The notes below the pieces were generated by a model. That model was not told the origin of the DNA. It saw nothing but the letters and a program-made list of their open reading frames with translations, and did not search any database. From an uncultured Dehalococcoidia bacterium (GTDB lineage Bacteria; Chloroflexota; Dehalococcoidia; Lucifugimonadales; UBA3495), in assembly GCA_951812625.1 (NCBI GenBank), contig CATOSP010000002.1, positions 784,880 to 848,879 of the forward strand: a stretch of 64,000 nucleotides of DNA, read 5' to 3'. Position numbers and translations under genes: made by a program. Of this stretch, positions 1 through 8,501 are shown piece by piece (position 1 is the first letter of the stretch; every line of letters starts with the position of its first letter).

Positions 1-3000
1 CATCATGGACCGACACGGTGACGGTGTAGCTCGCCTTGGTCTCCTTGTCCAGCGTAGCCTTGGTCGTCAGCTGCCCCGTGGACGTGTCTATGTCGAAAGA
101 CGCGGCGTCCGTTCCTCCAAGCGCATAGACCAATGTTGCGCCAGCGTCCGGGTCCGTGGCGGCAACCGGGTCGCCGATGTTCTGTTCCGCCACCGTGTTC
201 TCCGCGATGCTGCGGGCACCGCTCTCCGTAGATGGGAACTCTGGCGGTTCGTTCACGTCGGTAACGGTGACGGTCACGTGCAGGGTGCCCTTATCCGCGC
301 CGTCCGAGGCTTCCACCGTTACCAGGTAGACGTTGTTGGTGTCCTTGTCCGCAGCGGACTCAAAGTTTGGCGCCGGGTCGAAGGTAAGAACTCCTCCAGA
401 GATGGAGAAGTCTCCGGCATCGTCCCCAGACAGCGTCCAGGTAAAGGTGGTGGGAGTCCCGTCCGGGTCGGTTGCGCTGTAGGTGGCCACCGTACCGCCA
501 TCGTTCTCAGGGTGGCTCTCGCTGTCACTTCCTGTCACGACCGGCCGCTCATTTACATTGGTGACGGTGATGGTTACCGGGATATGGTGATCTGCCAGCT
601 GGTCTGGGCTGCCATCAGCGGCCTTGCTGTCGCGCACGTATACGGTTAACGAGTATCCGTTCTGAGGTTGGGTCTCGAAGTCCAGCGGGTCTTTCGTCTT
701 CAACTGCCCGGATGATGAGTCTATGCTGAAGGACGCCGCGTCCCCTTGGGCAATCCAATAAAATAGCGTGTCTCCAACGTCTGGGTCCGTTGCCGCTACT
801 GGATTACCGATGGGCAGGTCCGCTGTGGCGGTTTCCGCGATTTCGCGTTGTCCGGTCTCGCTGGACGGAAACGCGGGTGGTTCGTTAACGTCCGTCACCG
901 TAATCGTTACCGTGATGTTGTCATCTGTTACGGTGTCCTCAGTACCGTCATCAGCCTTGCTGTCCCGGACCGATACTACGACGGTGTAAGTGGCCTTGGT
1001 CTCCTTGTCCAGAGCAACCTTCGTCTTCAATTGGCCAGTGCCTGTGTCGATGTCGAAGGATGCGCCGTCTGTTCCACTCAGGGAGTAGGTCAGCGTGTCG
1101 CTTGTGTCATCATCCTCAGCCTCAACAGGGTCGCCAAAATCAGTATTGGTCGCCGTGTTCTCAGCAACCTCACGGGTAGTTGTCGTCCCGTCGAACTCCG
1201 GTTTTTCATTGACATCAGTGACCGTGATAGTAACGGCTATGGTATCGGTGTCGCCGTTGTTGTCATCGGCCTTCACCGTTACCGAGTAGCTCTTCTTGGT
1301 CCCTTCGTAGTCGTAGCTCACCCCCGCTTTCGTTTGTATCTGGCCGCTGGTGGACACGATCTGGAAAGAGTCCTTGTCCGCTCCTTCTAGTGTGTAGGTC
1401 AGGGTGTGGTTGTCGTCATCAGTCGCCGTGACCGGGCTGCCGACGGCTACACCTCCCCCCGAGTTCTCCGCGACCTCACGGTCGGCAGTGGCTGCACTGA
1501 ATTCCGGCGCACGGTTGGTCCCGGACCCGACCGCACGGGTTGTAGTGGCCTGGGCGGTCTTCCCCGACCCGTGGCCGTCTGTGTAGGTTGCTGTGGCCCG
1601 CAGGGAATACCCTATGTCTCCGTCGGGTGGCGTGTAGGAGTCACCGGTTCCAACGTTAGACCAGCCAGTCCTACCGTCACTGGACTTTGCCCACTGCCAT
1701 GACGTGCCGGAAATGCTGCCGTCGGGGTCGGCCAGGGTGGCGGTGATTGCGGCGCGGGCCGAGGGTTGGTAAGTGGAGAGGGTCACCGTCCCCGCTTCTT
1801 CTAGGTTGGTCAGGGAGATGGTCACAGCCTGGGTGGCATCGTCCGCGTTGTCTGCATTGCCGTCGGCGTCTTTGCTGTCGCGGACTGACACGGTCACCGA
1901 GTAGCTGGGTGTTGTCTCATAGTCATAGGTGATCCCCGTTTTGGTCTGAATCTGCCCGCTCGTGCCGACGATGGTGAAGGAACTCGCATCCGTTCCGCCA
2001 AGGGTGTAGGTCAGGGTGTCGCCGGTGTCGGAGTCGGTGGCCGCTACCGGAACGCCCACGTTGTGTACCCCCGTGGTGTTCTCGTTCACCGAGCGGGCGC
2101 CTGTCTCGGTGGAAGGAAATGCCGGTGCGCTGTTGCTGGAACCGTCAATGTTGATGGTTACCGTGATTCTGTCATCCTCATCATCGACGTCGTATTCGCC
2201 ATCGTCGTTCTTGCCGTCGGCAACCAGTACTGTCACCGTATAGCTGGACCTGTCGAACTGGGTCCACGTGGCGACCGTCGACAACTGGCCATTGTGACCG
2301 TCTATCTCGAAGGGCAAGGTATCCGACGACAGACTGTAGGTTAGAAAGGCGTCTTTGTCCGGGTCTGTGGCAGTATACGGGTCGCCGACCTGTTCGCTGG
2401 CCCCGATGTCTGAGGCCACGCTGATGGTGGTTTCCAGGTCGTCATCGAACTCCGGCGGTTCGTTCACGTCAGTGACCCTGACCCGAACGAACTCCGTCTT
2501 CGAGTCGTCCGAGGTATCGGCGCTGATGGTCAACAGGTAGGCGTTTTCCCCGGCGTCGTCCCTCGGGTTCTCGTAGTCCGGCGGCCTGTTGAAGGTCAGT
2601 ACCCCGCTGGAGCTGAGGCTGAATTCACCTGCGTCCACCCCCGACAGGTGCCAGGTGGCTGTCGCCGTCGTGCCCTGCAGCGTGTAGCTGGCCACGTCAT
2701 CGGTGCTGTTCTCCGGGTATCTGACCGCGGTCGGACCGTCTATCTCCAACGCTTCAATCGTTGAGTCCTCAACGACGACGTTAACACTAAAGAAGGCTGA
2801 TTCTGGCCGTCCGCGTACCAGGGGATTGGTTTCGTATACATGTAAATAGAAGGAGTACTGGTTGTCCCCGTCCTCGTCGGCCGGGTTTTCGTAGTCTGGA
2901 GGCTGGGTGAACGTTAGATTGCCGTCGTCGTCTATGTCGAAGAAGTCTCCGTCGCCACCGCCCGGTTCAACGCCGATTATCCAGCCAATAGAATAATCTG

Positions 3001-4156
3001 AGGGATTATTCGCGTCGATATGGCCTTTAATGGTGGCAGAATAGGTGGCCAGCGCCCATGTGCCATTCTCGGTGTACCTGATGAAATCGGGACCCTGTAC
3101 AACGGGTGCATTCGACGACCCGGAGGGCGTTAGAGTGACTGTAATGCTGTCGGACTCATCCGAGGGGTCGGTGGCGGTGATGGTGATGGAGTAGCTGCTC
3201 TTGTCGTTGAAGGCATGGGCCTTGGTGGTGAACAGCGTGCCGCGCACTGGGTCGATGCGAAACAGCTCTTTATCCATACCACCCAGGGAATAGCGTATCT
3301 CGTCACGGTCAGGGTCGGTGGCCTTCGTCGGATAGTATACGTCGTCGCCGACCGGTGTGCTTTTGCTGATGTGTCTGCAGACCTCATCTGTCGGGTCGCC
3401 TGAGCAGGTGTAGCCAGTTCCGGAAGTCACCTCACGGAACGCCGGTGCTCGGTTAGAGCTTCCCGGATCCGCCCGCGTCTGCCTGGACGAATCCGCACTC
3501 GCACTCTTGCTAGAACCCTCACCGTCGGTATATGACGCCGTGACCTGCAGATAGTTTCCCACATCACCGGCAACCGGGGTGTAAGTAGACTCAGTGCCGC
3601 TAGGTGTAGGGGTCCCACTGACGGCGGACCAGTTGCTACGATTTGTTGACTTTTGCCACTGCCATGTCGTGCCGGAAATGCTGCCGTCAGGGTCGTTCAG
3701 CTTGGCGGTTATAGCTGTGTCGACTTGGGGTCGGGTCCACGACATGGACACGCTGCCCGCCTCTTCCACGTTGTTGACGCTGATGGTGACAGTGATGGTG
3801 TCCTCGGCTTCCTGGTCGGTGACAATTACCTTGACCGTGTATTCATCCTCAGCCTCGTAGTCCAGGGGTTGGCCTACCTGCAACTGGCCCGTGGCCCTGA
3901 CGATGGTGAAGGGAGAGGTTCGCGCGTTTTCCAGGGTGTAGACCAGCCGGTCGTTGTCGACGTCTGTGGCCGCCACCGGGTCGCCGATGTTGGTGAATGA
4001 GGACGTGTTCTCGTCCACGGTCCGGGTCGTGGACTCCCCGTCGTCGAACGTGGGCGCGTTGTTCGACTGGGCGGAAATGGGGAGGGCCGAGTACAGAACG
4101 ACAAGGACAAAAGCAGAAAGAACGGCAACTGCCGCCAAGAAAGGTCTATGACTCAT
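1..4156 (-). CDS. Large secreted cadherin/Ig-like repeat protein (partial, C-terminus beyond window)
   Basis: An uninterrupted reading frame covers the first 4156 bases of the minus strand, about 1385 codons, and is still open at position 1. It starts at ATG 4156 after a GAGGTG ribosome site. Residues 1-29 form a signal peptide (basic start, hydrophobic core, cleavage near ISA/QS), so export is expected. The rest is a string of about eleven cadherin-like repeats of roughly 90-110 residues, each opening like N-x-A/P-P-x-F, with V-x-A-T-D-x-D in the middle and closing with TVTVTDVNE-type strands. Two Ig-like inserts carry the DPDGSISGT-x-WQW motif, near residues 120-220 and again mid-protein. 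The many Asp-rich linkers suggest calcium binding. Likely an adhesin or surface-layer protein; ligand unknown. The frame is convincing by domain content; the function is inferred. Confidence 0.9.
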   Translation of the reverse strand, partial: MSHRPFLAAVAVLSAFVLVVLYSALPISAQSNNAPTFDDGESTTRTVDENTSSFTNIGDPVAATDVDNDRLVYTLENARTSPFTIVRATGQLQVGQPLDYEAEDEYTVKVIVTDQEAEDTITVTISVNNVEEAGSVSMSWTRPQVDTAITAKLNDPDGSISGTTWQWQKSTNRSNWSAVSGTPTPSGTESTYTPVAGDVGNYLQVTASYTDGEGSSKSASADSSRQTRADPGSSNRAPAFREVTSGTGYTCSGDPTDEVCRHISKSTPVGDDVYYPTKATDPDRDEIRYSLGGMDKELFRIDPVRGTLFTTKAHAFNDKSSYSITITATDPSDESDSITVTLTPSGSSNAPVVQGPDFIRYTENGTWALATYSATIKGHIDANNPSDYSIGWIIGVEPGGGDGDFFDIDDDGNLTFTQPPDYENPADEDGDNQYSFYLHVYETNPLVRGRPESAFFSVNVVVEDSTIEALEIDGPTAVRYPENSTDDVASYTLQGTTATATWHLSGVDAGEFSLSSSGVLTFNRPPDYENPRDDAGENAYLLTISADTSDDSKTEFVRVRVTDVNEPPEFDDDLETTISVASDIGASEQVGDPYTATDPDKDAFLTYSLSSDTLPFEIDGHNGQLSTVATWTQFDRSSYTVTVLVADGKNDDGEYDVDDEDDRITVTINIDGSSNSAPAFPSTETGARSVNENTTGVHNVGVPVAATDSDTGDTLTYTLGGTDASSFTIVGTSGQIQTKTGITYDYETTPSYSVTVSVRDSKDADGNADNADDATQAVTISLTNLEEAGTVTLSTYQPSARAAITATLADPDGSISGTSWQWAKSSDGRTGWSNVGTGDSYTPPDGDIGYSLRATATYTDGHGSGKTAQATTTRAVGSGTNRAPEFSAATADREVAENSGGGVAVGSPVTATDDDNHTLTYTLEGADKDSFQIVSTSGQIQTKAGVSYDYEGTKKSYSVTVKADDNNGDTDTIAVTITVTDVNEKPEFDGTTTTREVAENTATNTDFGDPVEAEDDDTSDTLTYSLSGTDGASFDIDTGTGQLKTKVALDKETKATYTVVVSVRDSKADDGTEDTVTDDNITVTITVTDVNEPPAFPSSETGQREIAETATADLPIGNPVAATDPDVGDTLFYWIAQGDAASFSIDSSSGQLKTKDPLDFETQPQNGYSLTVYVRDSKAADGSPDQLADHHIPVTITVTNVNERPVVTGSDSESHPENDGGTVATYSATDPDGTPTTFTWTLSGDDAGDFSISGGVLTFDPAPNFESAADKDTNNVYLVTVEASDGADKGTLHVTVTVTDVNEPPEFPSTESGARSIAENTVAEQNIGDPVAATDPDAGATLVYALGGTDAASFDIDTSTGQLTTKATLDKETKASYTVTVSVHD

Positions 4157-4458
4157 GGACACCACCTCACTCCCACCCCGCAGCACGAGACCGATGAATC
4201 AGTTGGCCGGTTGGCGCGTCATCCCGGCGCCGGGGTTGGGTACGACGCTGGGTCGGCCTCCCGCCCCAAAGGTCGGGCGCTCCCCGGCGCTTGAACGCTG
4301 TAATTCTGTCTCACCCCGTCGCCGCAACTTGGCAGGTCATGCGAAGGGCAAGCCTGCGCCGCCGCCGGTCGATTCGGAGTAATTTAGACGTTATCGGAAA
4401 CGCCGGAGCAGTTTCAATAATTGCATTATGGTAATTGAGGCAATTTGATGGTGCCCCA

Positions 4459-4715
4459 CTGACACTTGCCCCTTTTCAGGTCCCGGCCCCCTGCCCTATC
4501 ATTATTTCCCAGGAGAGGGTTGAAGGTATGGGGATTCCGGGGAAATATTTGTCTCACACGCACCCCGGCCAATGCGGCGGAATTCGTAAAAGTGAGCGGA
4601 AATGAGCGGAAATGAGCGGAAAAGTAAAAATTTCGCTGGTCCCGGTTCCGTAATGAGCGGGACGGGTGAAAATGCCGGAAGCGTCCGCAAATGACCGGAT
4701 ATGTCCGGAAAATCA
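4459..4715 (+). repeat. Dispersed intergenic repeat, copy A (in gene-free stretch 4157-4882)
   Basis: This gene-free stretch holds one copy of a repeat seen twice more in the window. Block 1 (4459-4507) begins CTGACACTTGCCCCTTT and runs to a TATCATT. Block 2 (4582-4633) contains AAAAGTGAGCGG and three tandem copies of the 10-mer GAGCGGAAAT (4594-4623, last base of the third copy changed). Block 3 (4675-4712) is rich in CCGGAAATGACCGG-like words. Short ORFs here have no ribosome sites or recognisable domains. I see nothing else certain in 4157-4458 or 4716-4882. Confidence 0.55.
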
Positions 4716-4882
4716 AGAAATTCCGCGGCTTGACCGACGCCTTATCCCGCTGGGGCCGCTGCCAGTCAGTCCACCTGACAGCCGCCTGTTAACGAAGTGC
4801 CGCCAACGTCGGCCAGCCTGTTGCTGTCGCTCGGCAGCGGCTATACTCTTTCCCGAAACTCTACAGGCTGGTTCGAGGCGAC

Positions 4883-5182
4883 ATGAGCGAAGGGAAACGG
4901 GTCCTGCTGCTGGGGCGTTACGAGGATGTGATGGACCACATCACGAGGCTCTTGGAAGAAGTTGGGTTCACGGTTACCAGCACCGTGAGCGAGGGGATGG
5001 CCATCGACATGGCAGGCTCGTCCAACTTCGACGCCCTGCTCATCGGCGAGGAACTTCCCCAGCAAGACCGCCGCTACGTGACCGTCGAGGCGCGCCGTAA
5101 TGACCCGGGGGTGGCGGTGATCGTCGTCGGCAGCCCCGAGTCGGTGTTGACCCAGGTGAAACAGGCAGGTATCGACTTTTGA
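4883..5182 (+). CDS. Degenerate response-regulator receiver-like protein
   Basis: A 99-residue protein with a GAGGCG ribosome site upstream of the ATG. Its strand-helix pattern resembles a two-component receiver domain: KRVLLLG near the N-terminus, a helix, then FDALLIGEELP where receivers have the phosphorylated Asp, and VAVIVVG for strand 4. The acidic pair after strand 1 is replaced by GRYED and the phospho-acceptor position reads Gly rather than Asp, so phosphorylation is unlikely. It ends early, lacking the last strand and helix of a normal receiver of about 120 residues. There is no output domain. Probably a protein-interaction module or decaying regulator; function unknown. Confidence 0.6.
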   Translation: MSEGKRVLLLGRYEDVMDHITRLLEEVGFTVTSTVSEGMAIDMAGSSNFDALLIGEELPQQDRRYVTVEARRNDPGVAVIVVGSPESVLTQVKQAGIDF

Positions 5183-5228
5183 CGTATAATGTGCGCCTAC
5201 CGTGTATCATTTAAGGAGGTAACTGAAC

Positions 5229-5945
5229 GTGAAATTGCTGGTAATCTCTGGTGGCAGGCACCCCTACCACGAGTCTACTCCGGTTCTTGAGGGCTTTCTC
5301 ATGGCTGCGGGCCACGATGTGAGCATTATGGAGGACGCCTCAATCCTCGGGCGCTCTGGCGACATGGCCCAGTTCGACGCGCTGGTGTTCAACACTCGCC
5401 GGGAGAACGTTCCCGACTTCGGGGACTCTACCCTGACTGCCGACGAGCGGAACGGGATGAAGGACTTCATAAGTTCCGGCAAGGGCTTCGTCTGCATCCA
5501 CATCGCCACCTGCGTGCCCCAGGACTGGCAGGAATACCTCGACATCACCGGCGGAGGCTGGGTCTCCGGCACCAGTTTCCACCCCCCCTACGGCCAGTTC
5601 GAGGTCAACGTCAGCAACCCCGGCCATCCCGGCGCCAGCGACGTATCGGACTTCACGACCAATGACGAACTGTACATGAACCTGGCCACGCGGGACGGCA
5701 ACGACGTTTTCATCACCGGCACCGCCGGAGATGGGACCTATCCGTGGGGTCCGGACCGTGCCCCGACCCACATGCCCGCTGGGACGTTCCCGCTGGGATG
5801 GACCCGGCAATACGGCGAGGGCAAGGTCTACGTGCTCCTGCTGGGCCACGACGGTCAGAGCTTTGAGACCCCCGGTTTCCAGAAGCTCGTCCTGAACGGA
5901 GTGGACTGGGTCACGTCAAAGGCGGACGTCAAGGCCCCGGTGTAA
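5229..5945 (+). CDS. ThuA-like domain protein
   Basis: A 238-residue protein starting at GTG after a strong AAGGAGGT site seven bases upstream. It matches the ThuA (trehalose utilisation-like) fold, a class I glutamine amidotransferase-like domain: LLVISGGRHPYHE at the start, FDALVFNTR, the GKGFVCIHIAT turn at the nucleophile-elbow position, then GHPGASDVSDFTTNDELY and the closing GEGKVYVLLLGHD. The elbow carries His-Ile-Ala instead of the amidotransferase Cys, as is usual for ThuA members. There is no signal peptide, so it is probably cytoplasmic. Family members are linked to sugar catabolism, but the substrate is not evident here. A TATAAT at 5185-5190 suggests its own promoter. Confidence 0.8.
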   Translation: MKLLVISGGRHPYHESTPVLEGFLMAAGHDVSIMEDASILGRSGDMAQFDALVFNTRRENVPDFGDSTLTADERNGMKDFISSGKGFVCIHIATCVPQDWQEYLDITGGGWVSGTSFHPPYGQFEVNVSNPGHPGASDVSDFTTNDELYMNLATRDGNDVFITGTAGDGTYPWGPDRAPTHMPAGTFPLGWTRQYGEGKVYVLLLGHDGQSFETPGFQKLVLNGVDWVTSKADVKAPV

Positions 5946-5979
5946 GCGCAGTACCTCAAGTAGGCTGGCATGGGCTGCC

Positions 5980-6063
5980 CGGTACACTGGGGTAGCCCGA
6001 AGCGGCCCTCCTTCACCGGCTGCACCCGGAATCGTCCGGCGCAGGCCAGTTGAAGGAGGGCCG
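5980..6063 (+). other. Two consecutive hairpins after the ThuA-like gene
   Basis: A first hairpin pairs GGGCTGCCC with GGGTAGCCC (about 5980-5998, one G-U pair). A second pairs a perfect 13-bp arm (6003-6015, CGGCCCTCCTTCA) with 6051-6063. Its 35-base interior can fold again through CCGGA-ATCG-TCCGG. There is no U-tract, so it may be a factor-assisted terminator or a small structured RNA. Confidence 0.45.
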
Positions 6064-6241
6064 TGCTATTCTGCCGGAAGAGTGCCAATTCCAGGCGAGA
6101 CTCTTAAATTTGTATAAAACCAAGACCAGAATTGTTGATTCTCCTGCCCTCGCATGGCTAACTTCAAAGTAACTCCCCTGTCTGCTCCTCGAGTTGCAGC
6201 GGATAGGGGCAGCGACTATTGGGTTGACTGGAGGTTGGGGG

Positions 6242-6418
6242 ATGGTCACCAGAGACGAGAGCATTGCGGTATTCGAGGAAGAGGGAACTGTTAGCGAATG
6301 CCGCCATCATTGGGTAATCGAGCCGGCCAACGGGCCTGTGAGCCGGGGAGAATGCATGAATTGCCACAGCGTCCGGGAGTTTTATAACTCGATCCGCGAG
6401 CCGGAGCGGGAAGATTAG
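6242..6418 (+). CDS. Small HHW-type zinc-ribbon protein
   Basis: A 58-residue protein. I place the start at the internal ATG 6242, preceded by GGAGG about nine bases upstream; the longer reading to 6194 has no ribosome site. The core is CRHHWVIE, then NGPVSRGECMNC and HSVREFYNS. The Cys-x2-His and Cys-x2-Cys pairs look like a minimal zinc ribbon. From memory, small proteins with the HHW-I ... GP-S-G-C-x2-C ... EF-N pattern recur in Chloroflexota, function unknown. A possible zinc-binding adaptor or regulator. Confidence 0.6.
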   Translation: MVTRDESIAVFEEEGTVSECRHHWVIEPANGPVSRGECMNCHSVREFYNSIREPERED

Positions 6419-6490
6419 ACGCTAATGGACAGATTTAGGTGTCCGTTCAGTCCGACGGACGCTGATATCTGATACCTCGCTCGAGAACAT

Positions 6491-7339
6491 CTAGGCGCCT
6501 TTTGCGCCGCCAATATCCCTGCGCTGGAATAGCCAGACCGCCGCCGCAAATAACGTCACGGTGTAAACTGCCATCACCGCCAGACCGTGGATGTTGCCTG
6601 TCAATGCGTCGGCCCCGGCGAAGGCGAGCATCCCTCCTTGCCCCCCACTGTCGCTCTCATGTGAGAGCCACGCGTCTACGGCCCTTCCGAGAACGAAGCC
6701 AGCGGCTCCGTCGAACGTATCAGTCGTGGCTATGACTATCGGAACGATGGCTCCTTCGACGATGAACCTGTAAATCAGGGTGATCGCCGTTGCCGTGTTT
6801 GCGGACGTGGTCAGGACGGTGAAGAACATCGCTACAGCGATATAGGGTACGAACGCCAGGGCTGACTTACTCACCTGTACAAACATGGTGGACCACTTGC
6901 CCGACGTAGCGATGCTTCCCTCGCCCTCAATGATGCCCACGAGCAGACCGCTAATGCCCATGCCGATGCATACTACCAGCAGCCAGGCCACCCCTATTGC
7001 CGCCATCAGCGCGAAGATTGCTGCGAGAAACTGCCATCGTCCTGTACCCTTGGCCAGCACGGCCCGAAAAGTGCCCCAACTGTATTCAGACCCCAGGGCC
7101 GACGCGGTCCAGATTACGACCGCCACCACCAATACAGTGTTCCCGAACGTGAGGCCCAGCCCAACGCCATTGGGGAGTAAGAGGGTATCAAGGAACAGCT
7201 CGCCCACAGCGTTCAGGGCATACATAGCCCAGTAGAGGATCTGCGTAGACGCGACCAGCACGGCCAGCAGTATCCACGGCATCCAGCGACGCTGTAGCTT
7301 GAACCACTCCCACCTTATGAGGACGAAAGCCGCTGGCAT
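6491..7339 (-). CDS. ABC-2 type transporter permease
   Basis: A 282-residue membrane protein. The start is ATG 7339, sharing one base with the stop of the ATPase gene (TGATG), a coupled translation arrangement; a longer in-frame reading upstream is not needed. It opens with a cytoplasmic segment (LIRWEWFKLQRR) typical of ABC-2 permeases and then has about six hydrophobic helices, the last at the C-terminus ending WLFQRRDIGG. With the adjoining ATPase it would form an exporter or membrane-remodelling complex in the cytoplasmic membrane. Substrate unknown; bacitracin, lantibiotic and Nos/Nat-type systems share this architecture. Confidence 0.85.
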   Translation of the reverse strand: MPAAFVLIRWEWFKLQRRWMPWILLAVLVASTQILYWAMYALNAVGELFLDTLLLPNGVGLGLTFGNTVLVVAVVIWTASALGSEYSWGTFRAVLAKGTGRWQFLAAIFALMAAIGVAWLLVVCIGMGISGLLVGIIEGEGSIATSGKWSTMFVQVSKSALAFVPYIAVAMFFTVLTTSANTATAITLIYRFIVEGAIVPIVIATTDTFDGAAGFVLGRAVDAWLSHESDSGGQGGMLAFAGADALTGNIHGLAVMAVYTVTLFAAAVWLFQRRDIGGAKGA

Positions 7340-8253
7340 CACTGTTGGCCCTCTTCGCCTTCGGATGTGACTTCCAGGAAATATCCCTCCAGGGATTGCT
7401 GGAGCGGCCACATCTCAGTTACGTAAACCTGGGACTGGCTTAGGGTGGCAGTCAATTCCCAGGAACGGGCTACCGGCGCGGTGACCACAAGAGATGGTCC
7501 GTCGGCGGTCACGTCATCAACCCAAGCCAACCCTGACAGAACCCTATGGGCTTCATCGTTCTTGGTGGTCGTCAGTTTCACCCGCTCGCCGGAACGAATC
7601 AGGTCAGTCACAGTCCCCTGGGCAACCAGTTTGCCTCTGGACAAGATGGCGACGCTGTCACACACCTGCTCAACTTCGTGCAGCAAGTGGCTGGATAGGA
7701 GCACCGTGCGGTCACCGTTGCCAAGGCTGCGGATAAGCTCTCGGACTTCTGCCATCCCGGCAGGGTCCATACCGTTGGTCGGTTCGTCGAGGAACAGCAA
7801 TTCCGGTTCGCCAAGGAGAGAACAGGCAATCCCCAGACGTTGTTTCATGCCCAGGGAATAGGTATGGTAACGATCCTCGGCCCGGTCGGATAGCCCCACA
7901 CGCTCCAACAGCGCATCAACTTCGCCCGGCTCGCCAAGGCCCAGTATGCCCTGAAAGTACTCGAGGTTACGCTTTCCAGACAGATAGGGATAGAAGGACG
8001 GGGTTTCGATCATTGCACCGATGCGACGAAGGGCATCGTTCTGTGGCGTGTCCGGTCCCAACAACCAACACCTGCCCGAGGTTGGCCGGACAAGACCTAG
8101 CAACATCCCCATGACTGTGGTCTTCCCTGATCCATTCGGGCCCAGCAAGCCGAATACGGAGCCCCTGGGTATTTCCAGGGATAGCTGGTCCACTGCCAGG
8201 ATGCGACCGAACTGCTTGGTCAAACCTTGTGTCTGGATTATTAGGTTGTTCAC
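7339..8253 (-). CDS. ABC transporter ATP-binding protein
   Basis: A 304-residue ATPase starting at GTG 8253. All nucleotide-binding motifs are present: Walker A GPNGSGKTT near residue 40, Q-loop, the signature SLGMKQR, Walker B LLFLDEPTNGMDP, and the H-loop SSHLLHEVEQ. A C-terminal domain of about 90 residues follows, as in CcmA/NatA/BcrA-type exporters. It is the first gene of a two-gene unit with the permease and powers ATP-driven export. The leader contains three AGAGTATC words (8311-8343) that could bind a regulator such as a GntR-type repressor, although no regulator gene is adjacent. Confidence 0.92.
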   Translation of the reverse strand: MNNLIIQTQGLTKQFGRILAVDQLSLEIPRGSVFGLLGPNGSGKTTVMGMLLGLVRPTSGRCWLLGPDTPQNDALRRIGAMIETPSFYPYLSGKRNLEYFQGILGLGEPGEVDALLERVGLSDRAEDRYHTYSLGMKQRLGIACSLLGEPELLFLDEPTNGMDPAGMAEVRELIRSLGNGDRTVLLSSHLLHEVEQVCDSVAILSRGKLVAQGTVTDLIRSGERVKLTTTKNDEAHRVLSGLAWVDDVTADGPSLVVTAPVARSWELTATLSQSQVYVTEMWPLQQSLEGYFLEVTSEGEEGQQ

Positions 8254-8310
8254 CGAAAACCCTTCAGAACGCTGACCGGGTCTGGGAGTGTCTTGGGCGT
8301 ATCATCAATA

Positions 8311-8343
8311 GATACTCTAATGAGATACTCTAATGGATACTCT
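8311..8343. repeat. Triple GATACTCT direct repeat upstream of ABC operon
   Basis: GATACTCT occurs three times, starting at 8311, 8324 and 8336 (spacing 13 and 12 bases). The first two units extend to GATACTCTAATG. The array lies 58-90 bases upstream of the ABC ATPase start, between it and selD. About one helical turn apart, it looks like an operator array or slippage product. The GATACT core also occurs in the tandem repeat before hspR. Confidence 0.5.
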
Positions 8344-8460
8344 GCCAATCTTCTGATTCTGCAAACAAGGCATCTGGATACGGGTTTGCACGGAAAGCAG
8401 CGCCGTCCTCGGCCTTCCCTGTTGCGAGGGTCCGATGGTCGGAGCCTGCTTATTCGCTTT

Positions 8461-8469
8461 TGTTATAAT
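8461..8469 (+). promoter_or_regulatory. Extended -10 promoter element for selD
   Basis: TGTTATAAT is a perfect -10 hexamer with the upstream TG of an extended -10 promoter, 33 bases before the selD start. I see no good -35 box at the expected distance, which extended -10 promoters can tolerate. Confidence 0.55.
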
Positions 8470-8501
8470 GGTTGGTATCCCCTCAATTGGAGAGGCCATC
8501 T

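Noticed and set aside
5-3860. Many plus-strand ORFs of 60-215 codons
   Set aside because: They are antisense to the long repeat protein on the minus strand, lack ribosome sites and have no recognisable domains.
4594-4623. GAGCGGAAAT tandem copies as a CRISPR or origin
   Set aside because: Only three 10-bp units with no spacers, no cas genes, no DnaA boxes nearby.
4426-4716. A 96-codon minus-strand ORF
   Set aside because: It lies within repeat copy A, has no ribosome site, and its Phe/Arg/Pro-rich composition looks like translated repeat.
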